This document shows positions 5,718 to 5,764 of a stretch of 5,764 nucleotides of DNA, piece by piece. Each line of letters begins with the position of its first letter. The first letter of the stretch is position 1. Source of the DNA: an uncultured Paracoccaceae bacterium (GTDB lineage: Bacteria > Pseudomonadota > Alphaproteobacteria > Rhodobacterales > Rhodobacteraceae); the NCBI GenBank assembly GCA_938038825.1, contig CALHST010000420.1, forward strand, positions 1 to 5,764, in the 5' to 3' direction. Position numbers and translations under genes: made by a program. Below the pieces are notes generated by a model. It was not told where the DNA came from. It did not search any database and was given only the letters and a program-made list of their open reading frames with translations.

Positions 5718-5764
5718 TTGCCCGATTTGACCTTCAGCATCTACCGTATCACCAATATCGGTGG
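5718..5764 (+). CDS. Probable 5' end of a rightward gene, TTG start, cut by the window edge
   Basis: A GAGG at 5707-5710 is seven bases before TTG 5718-5720, and the frame then reads MPDLTFSIYRITNIGG up to the edge. The peptide has a natural beta-strand look and opens with Met-Pro and an aromatic/hydrophobic alternation like the MPQYNFDTIF start of the Hint protein at 5256. It might be a related protein, but 15 residues cannot show that. A competing frame from ATG 5706 (MRLGLARFDLQH) has a poorer ribosome binding site and less protein-like composition. A minus-strand reading ending at about 5691 is also open to the edge, so the call is tentative. Confidence 0.35.
   Translation, partial: MPDLTFSIYRITNIG

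Overview
The window looks like chromosomal DNA from a marine alphaproteobacterium of the Rhodobacterales (Roseobacter group). This rests on protein types rather than a marker gene: a Hint_2-type Hint-domain protein, a LuxR-type regulator fused to an alpha/beta hydrolase, a LysE/RhtB exporter paired with a CBU_0592-like membrane protein, and moderate GC content. No rRNA, tRNA, CRISPR array or intact mobile element was seen.

Layout, left to right. (1) Positions 1-1001, minus strand: the first 333 residues of a regulator with a PAS-like region, a LuxR-type helix-turn-helix and the beginning of an alpha/beta hydrolase domain. It runs off the left edge. It has no ATG at its N-terminus and starts at a GTG with a strong ribosome binding site. 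(2) Positions 1061-1155: two hairpins followed by a T7 run on the minus strand, a convincing intrinsic terminator for the operon to its right. (3) Positions 1167-2098, minus strand: a two-gene operon, a small three-helix membrane protein followed by a LysE/RhtB exporter, joined by a TGATG stop/start overlap. (4) Positions 2099-2236: a divergent intergenic region with two dyads, a 7-2-7 inverted repeat inside a larger fold-back, and a perfect CAAACGTTTG palindrome just before the next gene. (5) Positions 2237-3628, plus strand: a membrane-anchored patatin-like phospholipase. (6) Positions 3629-4158: non-coding, with a 7-bp hairpin just after the patatin gene and a decayed fragment of an IS3-family transposase. 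(7) Positions 4159-5256, minus strand: a complete 365-residue Hint-domain protein. (8) Positions 5257-5717: intergenic with no recognised gene. (9) Positions 5718-5764: the probable start (TTG) of a rightward gene, cut by the right edge.

Only the exporter pair is clearly co-transcribed. The patatin gene is divergent from it and could share regulation through the intergenic dyads. The regulator-hydrolase is downstream of the exporter operon on the same strand but separated by the terminator. The IS3 remnant and the Hint-domain gene suggest that the right half is more variable than the left. I found no clear new multi-gene system. The most interesting items are the regulator-hydrolase fusion, the LacI/PurR-like palindrome at the patatin start, and the Hint protein with a possible divergent partner.
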